DNA of 7,322 bases, taken from contig VFKU01000568.1 of assembly GCA_009885415.1 (NCBI GenBank), positions 1-7,322 of the forward strand, read 5' to 3'. Of the stretch, positions 6,704 to 7,322 are shown piece after piece. The translations under genes were made by a program, and so were the position numbers. Source of the stretch: Rhodothermota bacterium (lineage in GTDB: Bacteria > Hydrogenedentota > Hydrogenedentia > Hydrogenedentales > GCA-2746185). The stretch's first letter is position 1. Every line of letters starts with the position of its first letter. The notes under the pieces were generated by a model. It had not been told where the DNA came from and searched no databases. It worked only from the letters and a program-made list of their open reading frames with translations.

Positions 6704-6705
6704 CC
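6686..6705. repeat. Inverted repeat over the -10 region
   Basis: GGAGT (6686-6690) and ACTCC (6701-6705) form a perfect inverted repeat with a 10-base spacer; the right arm covers the end of the -10 box. Together with the repeat over the -35 box it makes two possible protein-binding sites on one promoter. Short arms keep the confidence low. Confidence 0.3.
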
Positions 6706-6761
6706 TTCAAAGTAAGTAAACTGAAAATACTAATTGGCGGCAGGTTCAACTCGGTACCCAG

Positions 6762-6773
6762 CGGCATAGGCCG
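6762..6773 (+). other. Small leader hairpin
   Basis: CGGC (6762-6765) and GCCG (6770-6773) enclose a four-base ATAG loop, giving a compact all-GC stem in the leader, 12 bases before the GGAGG ribosome site at 6786. It does not mask the ribosome site and resembles no riboswitch I recognise. Confidence 0.3.
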
Positions 6774-6794
6774 AATGAAGTAAGCGGAGGCGAC

Positions 6795-7322
6795 ATGACA
6801 CCAGGCGACAAGGAGCAGCGGGCGTTTACGACCTTCGAGGCGGCGAAAATCTGCCACGTGACGCACCACAGCATCAAGAACTGGATTAAGCAGGGCCTCA
6901 TCCGGGCCTCCCGGACGCCCGGTGGGCATTACCGCATCCTCGAAGAGGACCTGGACACCTTCCGGGAAAAGTTCGACATGTTCCCGCGGGAAAAGAAGCC
7001 GACCAAGAAGCGCATTATGGTGGTGGATGATGATCCCGATGCCTTGGCGCTGATGGGAAATATTCTGACCGAGGAAGGGTACGAGCTCATCAAAGTCAGC
7101 AACGCCACCGAGGTCGGCCTCAAGGCCGTGCAAATGACCCCGGACCTGATTCTGCTCGATTTCCTCATGCCCGAGATCAACGGCTTCGAAGTCTGCAAGG
7201 CGCTCCGGGCCAACGAACTGACGCGCAGTATTCCGATCATGGCCGTGACCTGCCTGACCAAAGAAGAAGACATCGAGCGCATCTTCGAGTGCGGGGCGGA
7301 CGAATATCTGCCCAAGCCCTTC
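6795..7322 (+). CDS. Excisionase/MerR-type HTH-response regulator receiver fusion (3' partial)
   Basis: The first 176 residues of a cytoplasmic signalling protein, cut by the window end. Residues 10-58 form an excisionase/MerR-like winged helix-turn-helix: FTTFEAAKICHVTHHSIKNW, then GLIRASRTPGGHYRI as the wing. After a lysine-rich linker (66-73), residues 74-176 form a CheY-like receiver domain with the acidic pocket D78-D79, phospho-acceptor D122 (LLDFLMPEINGFEV), T152 and K174 (LPKPF). All residues needed for phosphorylation are present, so it is probably controlled by a histidine kinase not seen here. The DNA-binding domain comes before the receiver, the reverse of OmpR or NarL regulators. 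Only the last receiver helix and anything beyond it are missing. The ATG has GGAGG at 6786-6790, spaced 4 bases, slightly short. A promoter at 6675-6703 makes it a separate unit from the genes upstream. DNA binding and phosphorylation are inferred from family membership. Confidence 0.92.
   Translation, partial: MTPGDKEQRAFTTFEAAKICHVTHHSIKNWIKQGLIRASRTPGGHYRILEEDLDTFREKFDMFPREKKPTKKRIMVVDDDPDALALMGNILTEEGYELIKVSNATEVGLKAVQMTPDLILLDFLMPEINGFEVCKALRANELTRSIPIMAVTCLTKEEDIERIFECGADEYLPKPF

Larger units (their letters stand above)
6563..6794 (+). other. Intergenic promoter region before the HTH-receiver gene
   Basis: These 232 bases contain no supported gene. The base composition drops to AT-rich between about 6598 and 6730, in contrast to the coding DNA on both sides. 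The first third holds only two weak hairpins (6569-6588 and 6627-6641) that could end the upstream operon. The middle holds a strong sigma-70-like promoter with two inverted repeats. The rest, after a predicted start near 6710, is a leader of about 85 bases with a small hairpin and the ribosome site of the next gene. Confidence 0.7.

Overview
The window is GC-rich bacterial DNA, densely coding on the + strand only. It holds five tightly packed genes that look like one transcription unit, then a short AT-richer intergenic promoter region, then the first 176 codons of a sixth gene that runs off the right edge. No RNA gene, mobile element, CRISPR array or phage gene is visible. GTG and TTG starts, NTGA gene overlaps, an ECF sigma/zinc-finger anti-sigma pair and an HTH-receiver fusion suggest a high-GC, probably uncultured Gram-negative-type lineage (planctomycete-, myxobacterium- or candidate-phylum-like). 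The sequence alone does not settle the phylum.

Layout: (1) 2-2521, a DinG/XPD-family iron-sulfur DNA helicase with a JAB/JAMM metallopeptidase-like domain at its N-terminus, whose start probably lies left of the window. (2) 2518-3888, glucose-6-phosphate isomerase (pgi), starting at a TTG that overlaps the dinG stop. (3) 3885-5468, an unrecognised five-helix membrane protein with a TPR-like region, starting at a GTG that overlaps the pgi stop. (4) 5493-6077, an ECF-type RNA polymerase sigma factor. (5) 6074-6562, a soluble zinc-finger anti-sigma-like protein, start overlapping the sigma stop, with a degenerate second copy of its finger domain. (6) 6563-6794, an intergenic region with a near-consensus sigma-70 promoter crossed by two inverted repeats. 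(7) 6795 to the window end, an excisionase/MerR-type HTH fused to a response-regulator receiver domain.

How the parts may work together: three of the four junctions in genes 1-5 are 4-base stop/start overlaps and the fourth is a 24-base gap, so translational coupling is likely. The sigma/anti-sigma pair is an obvious regulatory module. The membrane protein just upstream is placed where a signal-input protein could be, but nothing in the sequence proves this. A possible ECF-type promoter sits inside the 3' end of the membrane protein gene. The HTH-receiver gene has its own promoter and is probably a separate unit. The points most worth a second look are the JAMM-DinG fusion, the duplicated anti-sigma finger with RsrA-like ligand spacing, the uncharacterised membrane protein, and the HTH-receiver fusion with its palindrome-covered promoter.
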